Origin: Dysgonomonas hofstadii
GTDB lineage: Bacteria; Bacteroidota; Bacteroidia; Bacteroidales; Dysgonomonadaceae
Direction of reading: 5' to 3'
DNA length: 64,000 nucleotides
NCBI RefSeq assembly: GCF_014196915.1
Contig: NZ_JACIEP010000003.1
Span: 62,001 to 126,000 of the forward strand
Part shown: in pieces, positions 27,385-36,954 of the stretch
Numbering within the stretch: position 1 is the stretch's first letter
Layout of the letters: each line of letters opens with the position of its first letter
Notes under the pieces: model-generated
What the model saw: only the letters and a program-made list of their open reading frames with translations
Databases searched by the model: none
Told to the model about the DNA's origin: nothing
Translations under genes and position numbers: made by a program

Positions 27385-28794
27385 ATGAAAACTATAAAGC
27401 TATTTTTCTCCAATGCGATCCATGCAATCAAAGGGATTTTTTCGAACCTGAAAGATTGGAAATTAATACTTGTCCTCACTATACCAACTATAGCTGCCAT
27501 ATATTTTGCATCTACAGTGGCCATTTCCTGCGATGAGAGTGTAACATTCTTTAATTATGCGAAACGCCCGCTCGAAAAATGCATGGTACGTTACCCCGAA
27601 CCGGGAAACCATATATTAAATTCTATCCTGATCTGGTTCTCTAACAGATTGCCGATTACTGACATTTTATACAAGATAAGGCTACCCTCTGTTATATTCT
27701 CTTTTTTTACCTGGCTTGTCGCCTATTCCTTTATAAAAAAGAATTGGGGGGAGAAAAGCGCTTTGTTTGTTGTTGCCATATATCCGATACTTTTCATGTC
27801 TGTATATTACAGTTATATGGCCAGAGGATATGCCCTGTTAATTTTGATGTTCATCATTAGCCTACACTCCATCTATAACATAATAAAATATGGTGGACAA
27901 AGAAAGGATTGGATGTTTTTTACTGTCGCTTCGGTATTGGGGTTTTACACAATGCCATCCTTCTTATATCCCTTTATAACACTAAACATCATTATCCTGG
28001 TATACGACCATAAGCTATTTAAACCGCTATTTCGCTACGATTGTTATATAGCTATTTCTGCTATTCTTTTATATTCTCCCATACTATTTAATGATGGTAT
28101 AGGAGCTTTGGCAAATAACCAGTATGTAACCCCCAAAAGTCGTTTCTGGGTACTAGAGAATCTTTTACCTTTCGCAAATGAAACGATATCCTTCATGTTT
28201 GGCTTTCCGGCAATTATAATAGCTATATTAATTATTCTGACTGTTTTTTTTGTTATAAAGCAACATAATAATACTCTAATAAAAGTATGGTTTATCTGTC
28301 TGTTTACTCCGTTTATACTATTATTCATCCATTCGGTAATACCATTTCCCCGGACTTTCTCATATTATGGGTTTTTATTCATATTTCTTTTTGTTGTATC
28401 TTTCAGGGAATACATTGGCAGAATAACTTACAAATGGTTATTGTTCTTTGTAATAGCTATTCAGATAGCAGGCTTCATAAACTTTAAGACAAATATAAAA
28501 GAGGCTGAAACATTCAATACCTATAATATTGAGATAACAGATCATGTACTTCAGGAAAACAAATCATATTATGTACTTTCGTTCGGAAATCATCCGACAT
28601 TCAGATTTGAAGTGGAAAGACGAAAACTGGATGTAAATGTTTTTTATGACGATTATTATTATAATGACAAAAGAGCATCAGCTGACACTATCAACAATTA
28701 CGACTATATCATCATCGATACCGAAAGGGATGATACAAAAATAAAGAAACCGATCTACTCGAACGTATGGCAGAGGGTATATGGGAAGGAATAA
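27385..28794 (+). CDS. GT39/PMT-like membrane glycosyltransferase
   Basis: The 469-residue protein has about 11 hydrophobic helices. After the first helix comes SCDESVTFF (Asp50-Glu51), the acidic pair that begins the first periplasmic loop in GT-C enzymes of the PMT/ArnT group. NHILNSILIWFSNRL and YYSYMARGYALLI also match that group. It should move a sugar from a polyprenyl phosphate donor to an acceptor on the outer side of the inner membrane. The acceptor is unknown. It ends 4 nt before the symporter gene and is likely in the same transcript. Confidence 0.7.
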   Translation: MKTIKLFFSNAIHAIKGIFSNLKDWKLILVLTIPTIAAIYFASTVAISCDESVTFFNYAKRPLEKCMVRYPEPGNHILNSILIWFSNRLPITDILYKIRLPSVIFSFFTWLVAYSFIKKNWGEKSALFVVAIYPILFMSVYYSYMARGYALLILMFIISLHSIYNIIKYGGQRKDWMFFTVASVLGFYTMPSFLYPFITLNIIILVYDHKLFKPLFRYDCYIAISAILLYSPILFNDGIGALANNQYVTPKSRFWVLENLLPFANETISFMFGFPAIIIAILIILTVFFVIKQHNNTLIKVWFICLFTPFILLFIHSVIPFPRTFSYYGFLFIFLFVVSFREYIGRITYKWLLFFVIAIQIAGFINFKTNIKEAETFNTYNIEITDHVLQENKSYYVLSFGNHPTFRFEVERRKLDVNVFYDDYYYNDKRASADTINNYDYIIIDTERDDTKIKKPIYSNVWQRVYGKE

Positions 28795-28798
28795 ATAA

Positions 28799-30253
28799 AT
28801 GGGAATATATATATTAATAATTATCGCTATATACTTCGGAGCCTTATTGCTCATTTCTTATTTTGTAAGTAAGAAGAATAGCGATAATGAAGCTTTCTTT
28901 CTTGGCAACAGGCAGTCGCCATGGTTTATTGTAGCTATAGCTATGGTGGGTACTTCCATATCAGGAGTGACATTTGTTTCCGTGCCAGGTATGGTGGGTA
29001 AGTTCGATATGACATATATGCAGATGGTGTTTGGTTTTGTCGCCGGATATTTTGTTATTGCTTATTTGTTGCTGCCTTTGTATTACCGGTTGAGCCTGAC
29101 GACTATATACGGTTACCTGGATCAGCGATTCGGCTTGTATTCTTATAAAACAGGCGCTTCGTTTTTTATCTTATCGAAGATTATCGGGGCTGCTGCACGG
29201 CTTTATCTTGTAGCTATGATTCTGCAAACGCTTGTTTTCAGCCAATGGGGTATCCCATTTTGGGTTACAGTTACAGGGATTATATTATTGATATGGGGAT
29301 ATACTTTCCGAAGTGGTATAAAAACTATTATCTGGACCGATACCTTGCAGACATCGAGTCTCATATTGGGAGCTATATTAATAATCTGGCAGGTGGCTGT
29401 CAAAATGGATATGAACTTTCCGGAGATGGTACAGACTATCGCTGATAACGAACATTCCCGCATATTCGTCTTCGATGATTGGGGTTCGCGTCAGAACTTT
29501 TTCAAGCAGTTCCTTAGCGGGATGTTCATTACCATCGTAATGACCGGGCTCGATCAGGACATGATGCAAAAGAACCTGACCTGCAAAAATCTGAAAGACG
29601 CACAAAAGAACATGGTGACTTATGGTTTTTCCTTTGCGCCGATCAATCTCCTGTTTTTATCGTTGGGGATATTACTTTTGTTGTTTATGAGCCGGTACAA
29701 TATTTCTATACCAGAAAATTCAGATCAGATATTGCCAATGCTGGCGACCGAATATCTTGGTTTCCCCGTGCTCGTATTCTTTACTATCGGTATAATAGCC
29801 GCTGCTTTTTCCAGTGCTGATTCTGCTCTTACAGCCTTAACTACTTCGGTATGTGTGGATATACTGAATATAAAACGGGAAGATGCGGTAAAAGCTAAAA
29901 AGACAAGGAAAAGAGTACATATAGTAGTAAGCTTTGCTTTTCTGCTGGTGATACTCTTGATAAATACAATACAGCAGGAAAATGTCCTCGATACAATATA
30001 TAAAGTGGCTTCATACACATATGGACCTTTGTTGGGGTTGTTTTTCTTCGGCCTGTTTACCAAGATAAATATCAGGGACAGGATGGTGCCCTTTATATGT
30101 ATGTTGGCGCCTGTTCTAAGTTATGTGTTGGAGTATGCTTTATTCAAGATATATGACTATCGGGTAGGGTATGAGATCTTATTATTTAATGGATTGCTTA
30201 CAGCTTTTGGCCTGTTGTGTATTTCTAATAAGAAGAATTCCAAGCCTTTGTAG
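28799..30253 (+). CDS. Sodium:solute symporter (SSS family)
   Basis: The 484-residue protein has about 13 membrane helices. The SSS core appears as FLGNRQSPWFIVAIAMVGTSISGVTF (helix 1 and the Na+ site), DQRFGLYSYKTGASFFILSK, WTDTLQTSSLILGA and AAAFSSADSALTALTTS (helix 8, with the Na2-site serines). The co-substrate may be a sugar, sialic acid, proline or other small organic solute; nothing here decides between them. Confidence 0.85.
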   Translation: MGIYILIIIAIYFGALLLISYFVSKKNSDNEAFFLGNRQSPWFIVAIAMVGTSISGVTFVSVPGMVGKFDMTYMQMVFGFVAGYFVIAYLLLPLYYRLSLTTIYGYLDQRFGLYSYKTGASFFILSKIIGAAARLYLVAMILQTLVFSQWGIPFWVTVTGIILLIWGYTFRSGIKTIIWTDTLQTSSLILGAILIIWQVAVKMDMNFPEMVQTIADNEHSRIFVFDDWGSRQNFFKQFLSGMFITIVMTGLDQDMMQKNLTCKNLKDAQKNMVTYGFSFAPINLLFLSLGILLLLFMSRYNISIPENSDQILPMLATEYLGFPVLVFFTIGIIAAAFSSADSALTALTTSVCVDILNIKREDAVKAKKTRKRVHIVVSFAFLLVILLINTIQQENVLDTIYKVASYTYGPLLGLFFFGLFTKINIRDRMVPFICMLAPVLSYVLEYALFKIYDYRVGYEILLFNGLLTAFGLLCISNKKNSKPL

Positions 30254-30257
30254 ATAA

Positions 30258-30290
30258 AAAAGGACTAATGATTGTTCATTAGTCCCTTCT
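30258..30290. terminator. Bidirectional terminator after the symporter gene
   Basis: A 10-bp perfect stem (GGACTAATGA at 30262-30271 and its complement at 30276-30285) with a 4-nt loop has A-run before and T-rich sequence after, between convergent genes. Confidence 0.85.
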
Positions 30291-30310
30291 TTATAATCTG
30301 TCAAGCGGGA

Positions 30311-31183
30311 TTATCCTACTTCAACTACTAAGAATTTAGTAAGGCTCCAGAATCTCTTATAGTCTGTAATCTTCACAACGATCTTGTTGTTGGCATCTTT
30401 TTCCAGTGTATAGCTGTCTTTCGGGTGGTCGGATAGTAGCTTCGCTTTCTTGTCATAAACAGGGATACTTTGTGTGTCACGAATGTCGATTCTTACGAAT
30501 TTGCTTTTTTCGATTCCTTCGTTCAGTATTTTAGAAGACGCAAGGAAGCCACCTGTTACCACTTTCGCTTCTTTCAATTCTTTTGATGTTCCGAACATAT
30601 AATAAGCTGTATTCAGCTCTTTGTCTTGTTCTTTAATCTTTGAAGCCTGTTCAGCTGTCTGACCAGATAATACTTCAACGTTTTCTGTCAAAGATTTTAC
30701 ATCTGTCTCTAATGCAGCGATCTGGGCATCACGTTTCGAAAGAGCTCCTTGAAGTTCTGTTATTGTATTGGCTCTTTCTGTCAGTTCTGCATTCAGGTTC
30801 TCGATGGTTTTCTTAAATGTGGCCATCTGTCCTGAGTTATTTTTCAGTCTTTGATTCAGTTTGTCAATATCAGCCTTATTCTTTTTAAGGATGTCATTGA
30901 TCATTTCAAAATTGTCTTTGACACGTGTTTTTGTATCATTCGACATTTCGCCTTTTGTTTTAGACTCAATAGTCAGATACTTTTCAGCTTCCCTTATCTG
31001 ACGGAAGTTTTCTTCTATCTGATTTATTAAGTTATTGGTTTCTTCCAATTCACTATTACTTTGCGCACTTGCCTGCATCAAAGAATCTCTTTCAGCCTGC
31101 AAAGCCTTGTATTCATCCGAACTTTTTACATTACATGAAGCCATTGCCAATAAGCACAGGCATCCTACTAATAGTTTTTTCAT
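30311..31183 (-). CDS. Coiled-coil lipoprotein, conserved in Bacteroidota
   Basis: The 290-residue protein has a lipobox (MASC, Cys17), a long heptad-patterned helix from about residue 25 to 190 with many Glu, Asn and Leu, and a small beta-rich C-terminal domain (FVRIDIRDTQSIPVYDKKAK, then VVKITDYKRFWSLTKFLVVEV). I do not know a function. The layout suggests a membrane-anchored periplasmic stalk with a compact head. It is upstream of nothing on its strand; rsmI precedes it by 49 nt. Confidence 0.75.
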   Translation of the reverse strand: MKKLLVGCLCLLAMASCNVKSSDEYKALQAERDSLMQASAQSNSELEETNNLINQIEENFRQIREAEKYLTIESKTKGEMSNDTKTRVKDNFEMINDILKKNKADIDKLNQRLKNNSGQMATFKKTIENLNAELTERANTITELQGALSKRDAQIAALETDVKSLTENVEVLSGQTAEQASKIKEQDKELNTAYYMFGTSKELKEAKVVTGGFLASSKILNEGIEKSKFVRIDIRDTQSIPVYDKKAKLLSDHPKDSYTLEKDANNKIVVKITDYKRFWSLTKFLVVEVG

Positions 31184-31232
31184 ATAAAAATTGTTTAACT
31201 TGTTAGTTCTATAATTTATTTATTTTATCCTT

Positions 31233-31907
31233 TTAATTATCCTTACCAGACACTACTATAACAAATTCACCTTTCGGTTCGTTCACAGAAAAGTGAGATA
31301 TTAATTCTTTCAGAGTTCCCCGCCGGGTATCTTCATATACTTTCGAGATTTCCCTGCATGTAGCGGCATACCTGTCTTCTCCCATATACTCCGCCAGTTG
31401 TGTCAGTGTTTTTACGACTCTGTGGGGAGACTCATAGAATACGATCGTGCGAGGTTCTTCCGATAATATTTTCAATCGTGTCATACGTCCTTTTTTCGGA
31501 GGGAGAAAACCTTCGAAGCAAAATTTATCGGAGGGGATGCCTGAAGACACCAACGCCGGCACAAAAGCCGTTGCCCCCGGCAGACATTCAACTTTTATCC
31601 CGGCCCTTACACATTCGCGCACGACAAGGAAGCCCGGATCGGAAATACCGGGTGTACCGGCATCTGATACCAGGGCTATATCTTCACCACCATCGAGCCG
31701 CTCTACAATATGAGAAACAGCCTTATGTTCGTTAAACTTATGATAAGATTGCATTTTGTTCTGGATATCGAAATGTTTCAGCAATATCCCTGTAGTACGG
31801 GTGTCTTCAGCCAGAATAAGTCCGACCTCTTTTAAGACCCGTACAGCCCTGAATGTCATATCTTCCAGATTTCCAACCGGGGTAGGTACTACAAATAATT
31901 TTCCCAT
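31233..31907 (-). CDS. rsmI: 16S rRNA (cytidine1402-2'-O)-methyltransferase
   Basis: The 224-residue SAM-dependent enzyme has the RsmI signature at its N-terminus (FVVPTPVGNLEDMTFRAVRV) and AEDTRTTGILLKHF, SDAGTPGISDPG (SAM binding) and VFYESPHRV. It methylates the ribose of C1402 in the decoding centre. Its length is shorter than the E. coli enzyme (about 286) because the C-terminal extension is absent, which is normal in this phylum. Confidence 0.93.
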   Translation of the reverse strand: MGKLFVVPTPVGNLEDMTFRAVRVLKEVGLILAEDTRTTGILLKHFDIQNKMQSYHKFNEHKAVSHIVERLDGGEDIALVSDAGTPGISDPGFLVVRECVRAGIKVECLPGATAFVPALVSSGIPSDKFCFEGFLPPKKGRMTRLKILSEEPRTIVFYESPHRVVKTLTQLAEYMGEDRYAATCREISKVYEDTRRGTLKELISHFSVNEPKGEFVIVVSGKDN

Positions 31908-31995
31908 CCTTTACCTTCGAATATAAGCCTTTTACGTTGCAAATATACGAATTTTTTAACCCGTTATATATAGAACGTTAATAATGTCAGTTTTA

Positions 31996-32784
31996 TTATA
32001 TTTTCTTTATGATACATTTTTCTTCGATGGAGATACCGAATAATGCAAAATCATACTTCACAGGATCATCCTTGTCCAGTAACTGCAGATTTGCTGTCAA
32101 TTCAAGGGCTGCCCGCCAATCAGGTTTGTCGCGTTCCAACAGGCCAAGCATACGGGCTGTGCGCTCGACGTGCAAGTCCAGAGGACAGATCAGGGAAGAA
32201 GGCGATATTTTTTTCCACAAGCCGAAATCCACTCTTTTATTATCATTCCTGACCATCCAGCGCAGATACATATTTAATCGTTTGCATGCCGATTTCTGTA
32301 TTGGGGATGGTATGTGCTTGCGTGTACGGTGAGGAGCATCGGGCGAAGAAAAAAAGTAATTTTGAAAATGATTTAATCCGCTTTCCACATCCATATCGTC
32401 ATGTGGGAAAAAAGCTGTTTCCAATGTATTACTTTCTTTATAATGGCGTTTCATAAAATCGATACAATATAATAGATCGGTATCATTGAACGTCCGATGT
32501 TTGAACCCCAGAAGACTTTTCAAGTTTTGTTCGTTATGATTCTTTACAAAATCTGAAGGAGCATTATCCATTCTTTCCGATAATTCCCTGCATTTGTTTA
32601 TTATAGTCTTGCGTTGTCCCCACGCGAAGATGGAGGCAAAAAAGCCCATGATCTCTTTATCTTGTTTCGAAGTATAGCTATGAGGAATGCAGATTGGATC
32701 ATTGGCTATAAAGGCAGGAGTGTTGTATTGTTCAACTTTCTTGTCCAGTAGTGTTTTGATATCCTGCAAATACTGATGTTTCAT
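31996..32784 (-). CDS. DUF2400 (TIGR02757 family) protein
   Basis: The 262-residue protein matches the conserved Bacteroidota family TIGR02757: DKEIMGFFASIFAWGQRKTI (about 41-60), RTFNDTDLLYCIDF near 97-110, and late PLDLHVERTARMLGL. It has a helical, HhH-glycosylase-like feel in the part MYLRWMVRNDNKRVDFGLWK...PLD, which resembles the 8-oxoguanine glycosylase-related families, but activity has not been shown. It has no clear operon partner. Confidence 0.8.
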   Translation of the reverse strand: MKHQYLQDIKTLLDKKVEQYNTPAFIANDPICIPHSYTSKQDKEIMGFFASIFAWGQRKTIINKCRELSERMDNAPSDFVKNHNEQNLKSLLGFKHRTFNDTDLLYCIDFMKRHYKESNTLETAFFPHDDMDVESGLNHFQNYFFSSPDAPHRTRKHIPSPIQKSACKRLNMYLRWMVRNDNKRVDFGLWKKISPSSLICPLDLHVERTARMLGLLERDKPDWRAALELTANLQLLDKDDPVKYDFALFGISIEEKCIIKKI

Positions 32785-32848
32785 ATACGTTCTTTTTTAG
32801 CGACTGCAAATGTAATATTTTTAATATCAAAAATAATGAATCAATAAC

Positions 32849-33394
32849 TTATGTAAGTTTTAATATACTCAATATAAAATCTGCCCTTTCCTTTACGGGC
32901 AGGCAAGGCACATCGATAACATTATATCCCGATTTTTTATAGATATTACACATTACGTTATAGGTTTCTGTTGCTTCATCGAAATCCTGCTTCCGTTCGT
33001 TATCTGTTCCATAAATCTCTTTCCAGGGTGGAAGTATGAACACAGTAGGATTATACCTGTATTTAACAACAGCCTCTTCGAGAAGCTTGCTTATTTCCAG
33101 GTTGATAAGGACTTCATAGCCATAGGTGTCAGGTATTCCCCTGTCGAAAAATAGCAGACTGTCTACGCTTTTGTTTTGCACAAAATCGTCAACAGACCGG
33201 AATAACATCAGGTCGGAGTATTTACGGGTATTTGCCCAGGGCAGTGCATCTCCGTTACCGGCTATTTGTTCTTTTATAATTTTACGGGCTACTTCCTCTA
33301 TGTATTGATAACCTCTGTTCCTGAGTTCTTCCAAAAGAGTGGTTTTACCCACTCCAGGGCCTCCTGTTATAATATGAAAATTCGATTTGATCAT
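32849..33394 (-). CDS. NadR/AAA_28-like P-loop NTPase
   Basis: I take the ATG at 33394 (MIKSNFHIITGG) as start; the frame is open 12 codons further up but that part is not family-like. About 181 residues: Walker A GGPGVGKTTL near residues 10-19, FFDRGIPDTYGYE (the Asp-Arg pair, Walker B-like) near 95-107, and a C-terminal VFILPPWKEIYGTDNERKQ. This is the ATP/GTP-binding family related to the NadR kinase domain. The substrate is unknown; a small-molecule kinase is the likely class. Confidence 0.75.
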   Translation of the reverse strand: MIKSNFHIITGGPGVGKTTLLEELRNRGYQYIEEVARKIIKEQIAGNGDALPWANTRKYSDLMLFRSVDDFVQNKSVDSLLFFDRGIPDTYGYEVLINLEISKLLEEAVVKYRYNPTVFILPPWKEIYGTDNERKQDFDEATETYNVMCNIYKKSGYNVIDVPCLPVKERADFILSILKLT

Positions 33395-33735
33395 AATAAA
33401 ACATTTTAATAAAAACCTGAAACCTGACACTTCTTTCAGTTATCAGTTAATAAAAAAAGTTACAAAAGTTACACTTTTGCAGTATTTTGTTGAGGTGTAT
33501 CACATACATCTGCATGATAAAACCTGACAGATCTGACATATTTTCTCGCAAAGATGCTAAGCCGCAAAGTATATTCATAACTCATAATTTATAACTCCTT
33601 TACTTATATAGATAAATAAGAAAATAAAATATGCAGATAAGAAAGGTTGGAGATAATAATAATCGAAAAGTAATACAAATATACGAAAAAGCCACGATCC
33701 GAATGAATCGTAGCTTTTAAATTTTTATATGTAGG
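33395..33735. other. Intergenic stretch with a degenerate dispersed repeat
   Basis: No gene is seen. The unit CGCAAAGATGCTAAGCCGCAAAG-type sequence (33551-33573 region) resembles one at about 35895-35917. Short runs such as AAGTTACAAAAGTTACA add low-complexity repeats. The right end holds the terminator of the Ig-like lipoprotein gene. Confidence 0.5.
33687..33718 (-). terminator. Terminator of the Ig-like lipoprotein gene
   Basis: Arms of 12 bp with one mismatch (33687-33698 and 33707-33718) enclose an 8-nt loop, 18 nt after the stop codon at 33736. Confidence 0.7.
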
Positions 33736-34596
33736 CTATTTTTCCCGAACTTCTACTTCTATTTGTTTGCTTTGTCCCGATTCATCACTTACTGTCAGTA
33801 TCGCTGTCCCTGGCTTAAAACTGTCAACATTGAATGCTATGGGATTATAATTGGCATTTGTTATATCCCAGACATATTCAGAAAAATAACCAGTTGCGAC
33901 AGTAGGGTCAGACGATTCTACTTTATAACCGCCATTCCCCATTCCAATACCGAAGCCACTCCCCTTGGAATTCTGAGATAAAGAATATTTTCCAATTGGG
34001 ACTATTAAGGGATATTCTTCCACGACTCTTATATCATAATTGTATTCAGTCCAGTAATTCTTACTGACGGACAGTACTGTACGCCCGCCTTCTTTACCAT
34101 CAACAATAAGTTGATCTGTCCCAATAGTAGTAGCTATTATTTCACTATACTGGTCTGGCAAGAGTGTGTAGCCCATATCGGCAGGATAGGGATGTTTAAA
34201 AACCCGGGTCTCACCTTTTTTTACAAAAACTACTTCGGTTATTGTTTGTACCCTGATTATTTCGTTTTCAACAGATATTTTTACTTTTGCTGTATTGGCC
34301 TTGCTATCAGAAACTATTATATCCGTTTCCCCGGTTTTAAATCCCAGAATAATTAGCTTTTCCCCGTCAATTTCGGCTGTAGCCACATTCTGGTTAGAGC
34401 TGGAGGCAAAGCATTCACCAACAGGTTCGAGAATATCTATCACTTCAAAGTTTTTAGAATTATTCAGTGTTGCTTCATTCAGGCTCAACCTTAATCCGGC
34501 TTCTGGTTCGGGCCTTGGAATTATGTTTTCCTCATCTTCGTTGTTACAGGCTATAAATAAGATAGATGCTAATAATAAGAAAAGAATTTTTTTCAT
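33736..34596 (-). CDS. Surface lipoprotein with bacterial Ig-like domains
   Basis: The 286-residue protein has a lipobox (FIAC, Cys17) followed by an acidic Asn/Glu/Asp linker, the pattern that sends lipoproteins to the cell surface in Bacteroidota. Two or three BIG2-type Ig modules follow: SNQNVATAEIDGEKLIILGF with TDIIVSDSKANTAKVKISV, then a second with TVLSVSK, then PTVATGYF with TAILTVSDESGQ. No enzyme domain is present. It may bind a polymer or another surface protein. Confidence 0.75.
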   Translation of the reverse strand: MKKILFLLLASILFIACNNEDEENIIPRPEPEAGLRLSLNEATLNNSKNFEVIDILEPVGECFASSSNQNVATAEIDGEKLIILGFKTGETDIIVSDSKANTAKVKISVENEIIRVQTITEVVFVKKGETRVFKHPYPADMGYTLLPDQYSEIIATTIGTDQLIVDGKEGGRTVLSVSKNYWTEYNYDIRVVEEYPLIVPIGKYSLSQNSKGSGFGIGMGNGGYKVESSDPTVATGYFSEYVWDITNANYNPIAFNVDSFKPGTAILTVSDESGQSKQIEVEVREK

Positions 34597-34699
34597 AGGA
34601 TAGGCATTAGTTAATTGATGGAATACAAATTTAAGAAAAAAGAATCTTATAATGAATAGAAAGTTTGTTTTATCTTTACTACTTAAATTTTAATAAGAA

Positions 34700-35482
34700 A
34701 TGGAACTTCGCACAGTAAATGTAATACGCTATATCGCACCTTTACGCGAAGGTGGATCACTTCCCGCACTGGCCGAAGCTGATGACGGATTCAAATATGT
34801 TGTCAAATTCCGTGGATCGGGACATGGTACAAAAATGCTCGTGAGCGAACTTATAGGAGGATTAATTGCCCAAACTCTGGGTTTTCGTGTTCCGGAAATG
34901 GTTTTTATCTACCTTGACGAAGCTTTTGGCCGTAACGAAGGCGATGAGGAAATACAGGATTTATTACAAGGTAGTAAAGGATTGAATATGGGCTTGCATT
35001 TTTTGTCGGGTGCGCTGACTTTCGACCCGTTGGTTAATATGGTGGATGAAAAGACCGCATCGCAAATTCTTTGGGTGGATGCCTTGCTTACGAATGTAGA
35101 CCGCACGGTGAAAAACACTAATATGCTGATCTGGCATAAAGAACTATGGCTGATAGACCATGGTGCGTCACTCTATTTTCATCATTCATGGACAGGCTGG
35201 GAAAAGTATGCCTTGAGTCCTTTCGTACAGGTAAAAGATCATGTTATGCTGCCTCATGCGACTATGCTGGAGGAAGTAGATAAAGAGTTTAAAGGGATAC
35301 TTACTACAGAAAAAATTACTGAAATAGTAGGTTTATTACCTGATGACTGGTTGCATTGGGGTGGGGAAGAAGAGTCGCCTGAACAGATAAGACAGGTATA
35401 TATCGATTTCCTGAACGAGAGACTGAAACATTCCGATATATTTATAAAAGAGGCTCAACATGCAAGGAAAGCATCTGTATGA
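34700..35482 (+). CDS. HipA-like kinase (short form)
   Basis: The 260-residue protein lacks the N-terminal domain of full HipA and has only a compact kinase-like core: FKYVVKFRGSGHGTKMLVSELI (P-loop/Lys region, 31-52), TNVDRTVKNTNMLIW with Asp134 and Asn139 (catalytic loop), and LWLIDHGASLYFHH with Asp153 (metal-binding Asp). This matches the HipA_2 family. The frame overlaps the next gene by 23 nt. HipA proteins phosphorylate aminoacyl-tRNA synthetases or other targets, but the target of this short family is unknown. Confidence 0.75.
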   Translation: MELRTVNVIRYIAPLREGGSLPALAEADDGFKYVVKFRGSGHGTKMLVSELIGGLIAQTLGFRVPEMVFIYLDEAFGRNEGDEEIQDLLQGSKGLNMGLHFLSGALTFDPLVNMVDEKTASQILWVDALLTNVDRTVKNTNMLIWHKELWLIDHGASLYFHHSWTGWEKYALSPFVQVKDHVMLPHATMLEEVDKEFKGILTTEKITEIVGLLPDDWLHWGGEEESPEQIRQVYIDFLNERLKHSDIFIKEAQHARKASV

Positions 35483-35843
35483 ATACGCTGTTATTCGTGT
35501 TGTGCCAAGGGTGGAACGCGAAGAATTTATCAATGTGGGTATCATCATGTACTCTAAAAGGGCAAAGTACCTGAAAGCCCGTTATCTGGTGAATGAAGAA
35601 AAATTAAGGTTATTTTCTACTGAACTGGAATCAGAATCATTATACGCTAATCTGAAAACATTCGATCTGGTATGTTCGGGTAATAAAAACGGAGGGCAGA
35701 TAGCCTTACTCGATATTCCGGAGCGATATCGCTGGCTAACGGCCACCCGTAGTACATCTATTCAAACATCTGTCTCCCGACAGGGATTCTCTGATAATCT
35801 GGATATTACATTCGAAAAACTGTTCGAAGAATATGTGTTGTAA
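35460..35843 (+). CDS. DUF3037 protein, partner of the HipA-like kinase
   Basis: The 127-residue protein starts with YEYAVIRVVPRVEREEFINVGIIMY, the DUF3037 signature. The family is usually encoded right after a short HipA-like kinase, as here, with a 23-nt overlap of the reading frames. No function is known; the coupling suggests that the two act together, for example as kinase and regulator. It has no membrane segment or signal peptide. Confidence 0.75.
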   Translation: MQGKHLYEYAVIRVVPRVEREEFINVGIIMYSKRAKYLKARYLVNEEKLRLFSTELESESLYANLKTFDLVCSGNKNGGQIALLDIPERYRWLTATRSTSIQTSVSRQGFSDNLDITFEKLFEEYVL

Positions 35844-36030
35844 GTTATCAATGATAATGCGAATCAGTTGTTAGATGTAAAAAAAACAGTCTCATGCAAA
35901 GTCGCTAAGACGCAAAGAATAAAGAGAGGGATAGTCATTTCAAACGAGAGATGTTATCGGATAAAAACAAGTCCTGCGAATCTCACGACTAACAGGACTC
36001 AACCTTAACACAAACTTTACAAAACTACAC

Positions 36031-36054
36031 AGCAATCGTGCGATTGCTTTTTTA
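36031..36054 (+). terminator. Terminator after the HipA-like/DUF3037 pair
   Basis: AGCAATCG at 36031-36038, TG, then CGATTGCT followed by a T6 run on the + strand. It overlaps the stop codon of the convergent AraC gene. Confidence 0.75.
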
Positions 36055-36954
36055 CTTTATATTTTCGTTTTTATCGTACATTCTATACTCTGTTGGTGAC
36101 ATTCCTGTATGCTTCCTGAAAAAGCGACCTAAAGAAGCCTGGTTGGAAAAATTCGTTTTCAATGCAATTTCCTGCACATTCATAGACGAATTTTTCAATA
36201 AAGATTTTATTTCCAGCAGGAGGTATTCGGTGATCCATTCTTTGGCTGATCTTCCACTGACCTCTTTTATAATAGCAGAAAGGTATTTGGGTGTAATAAA
36301 TAGTTTTTCTGCATAAAAAGACACTTCTTTTTCTTCTTTGTGATGTTCCAGTATCAACAGGAAAAAATTGTATACCAATTGCTCTTTTCTCTTTTCCGGC
36401 ACTGCTTTTGTCGACAGCAGATCGTTTTTATAATTATTATATAAGTCCAGATAAAACAACCTTAAAATATTTACAATATACTCTTGCTGAAACGATTGGT
36501 TGCGTGATAAGAGCCTGTTATATATCAAGTTATAATATTCTGTATATCTGTATACTTCATCTTCTGTCAGATTGTATAAGTACTTTTGCCTCATATGGAT
36601 AAAGAAAAGAGGAGATAGGCGCGAGATACCACTCAACGTTTCATTGATAATATTTTCAGATAACAGAAAATAATTAATCAGAAAGTCCTCACTTCTGTTT
36701 TTCAATGCTGCTACTTGTCCGGGAAGAATGACAATCAAATTGTCCTTGATAAAATTAAACTCCTGAAGATAAACTTTTAAGGTTGCACTTCCTGATTTGC
36801 ATATTCCCAATATACCATAAGGTATATATGTGGGGATATCAGGGATAAAAATCGACTGGGCGTTTATAAAAGTTTTAAAATCATCGTTTAAAGTATATGA
36901 AGTTTCTGGTCCGTCTTCCAATTGTATATTATTTAAAGTTCTACTACTCACCAT
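36052..36954 (-). CDS. AraC-family transcriptional regulator
   Basis: The 300-residue protein has a sensory N-terminal domain (cupin-like, ILGICKSGSATLKVYLQEF) and a C-terminal double HTH: VSFYAEKLFITPKYLSAIIKEVSG (about 215-238) and IALKTNFSNQASLGRFFRKHTGMSPTEYR (about 263-292). Ligand and targets are unknown. The gene is not in an operon; the gap on its upstream side contains only a serpin gene scrap and a terminator. Confidence 0.85.
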   Translation of the reverse strand: MVSSRTLNNIQLEDGPETSYTLNDDFKTFINAQSIFIPDIPTYIPYGILGICKSGSATLKVYLQEFNFIKDNLIVILPGQVAALKNRSEDFLINYFLLSENIINETLSGISRLSPLFFIHMRQKYLYNLTEDEVYRYTEYYNLIYNRLLSRNQSFQQEYIVNILRLFYLDLYNNYKNDLLSTKAVPEKRKEQLVYNFFLLILEHHKEEKEVSFYAEKLFITPKYLSAIIKEVSGRSAKEWITEYLLLEIKSLLKNSSMNVQEIALKTNFSNQASLGRFFRKHTGMSPTEYRMYDKNENIK

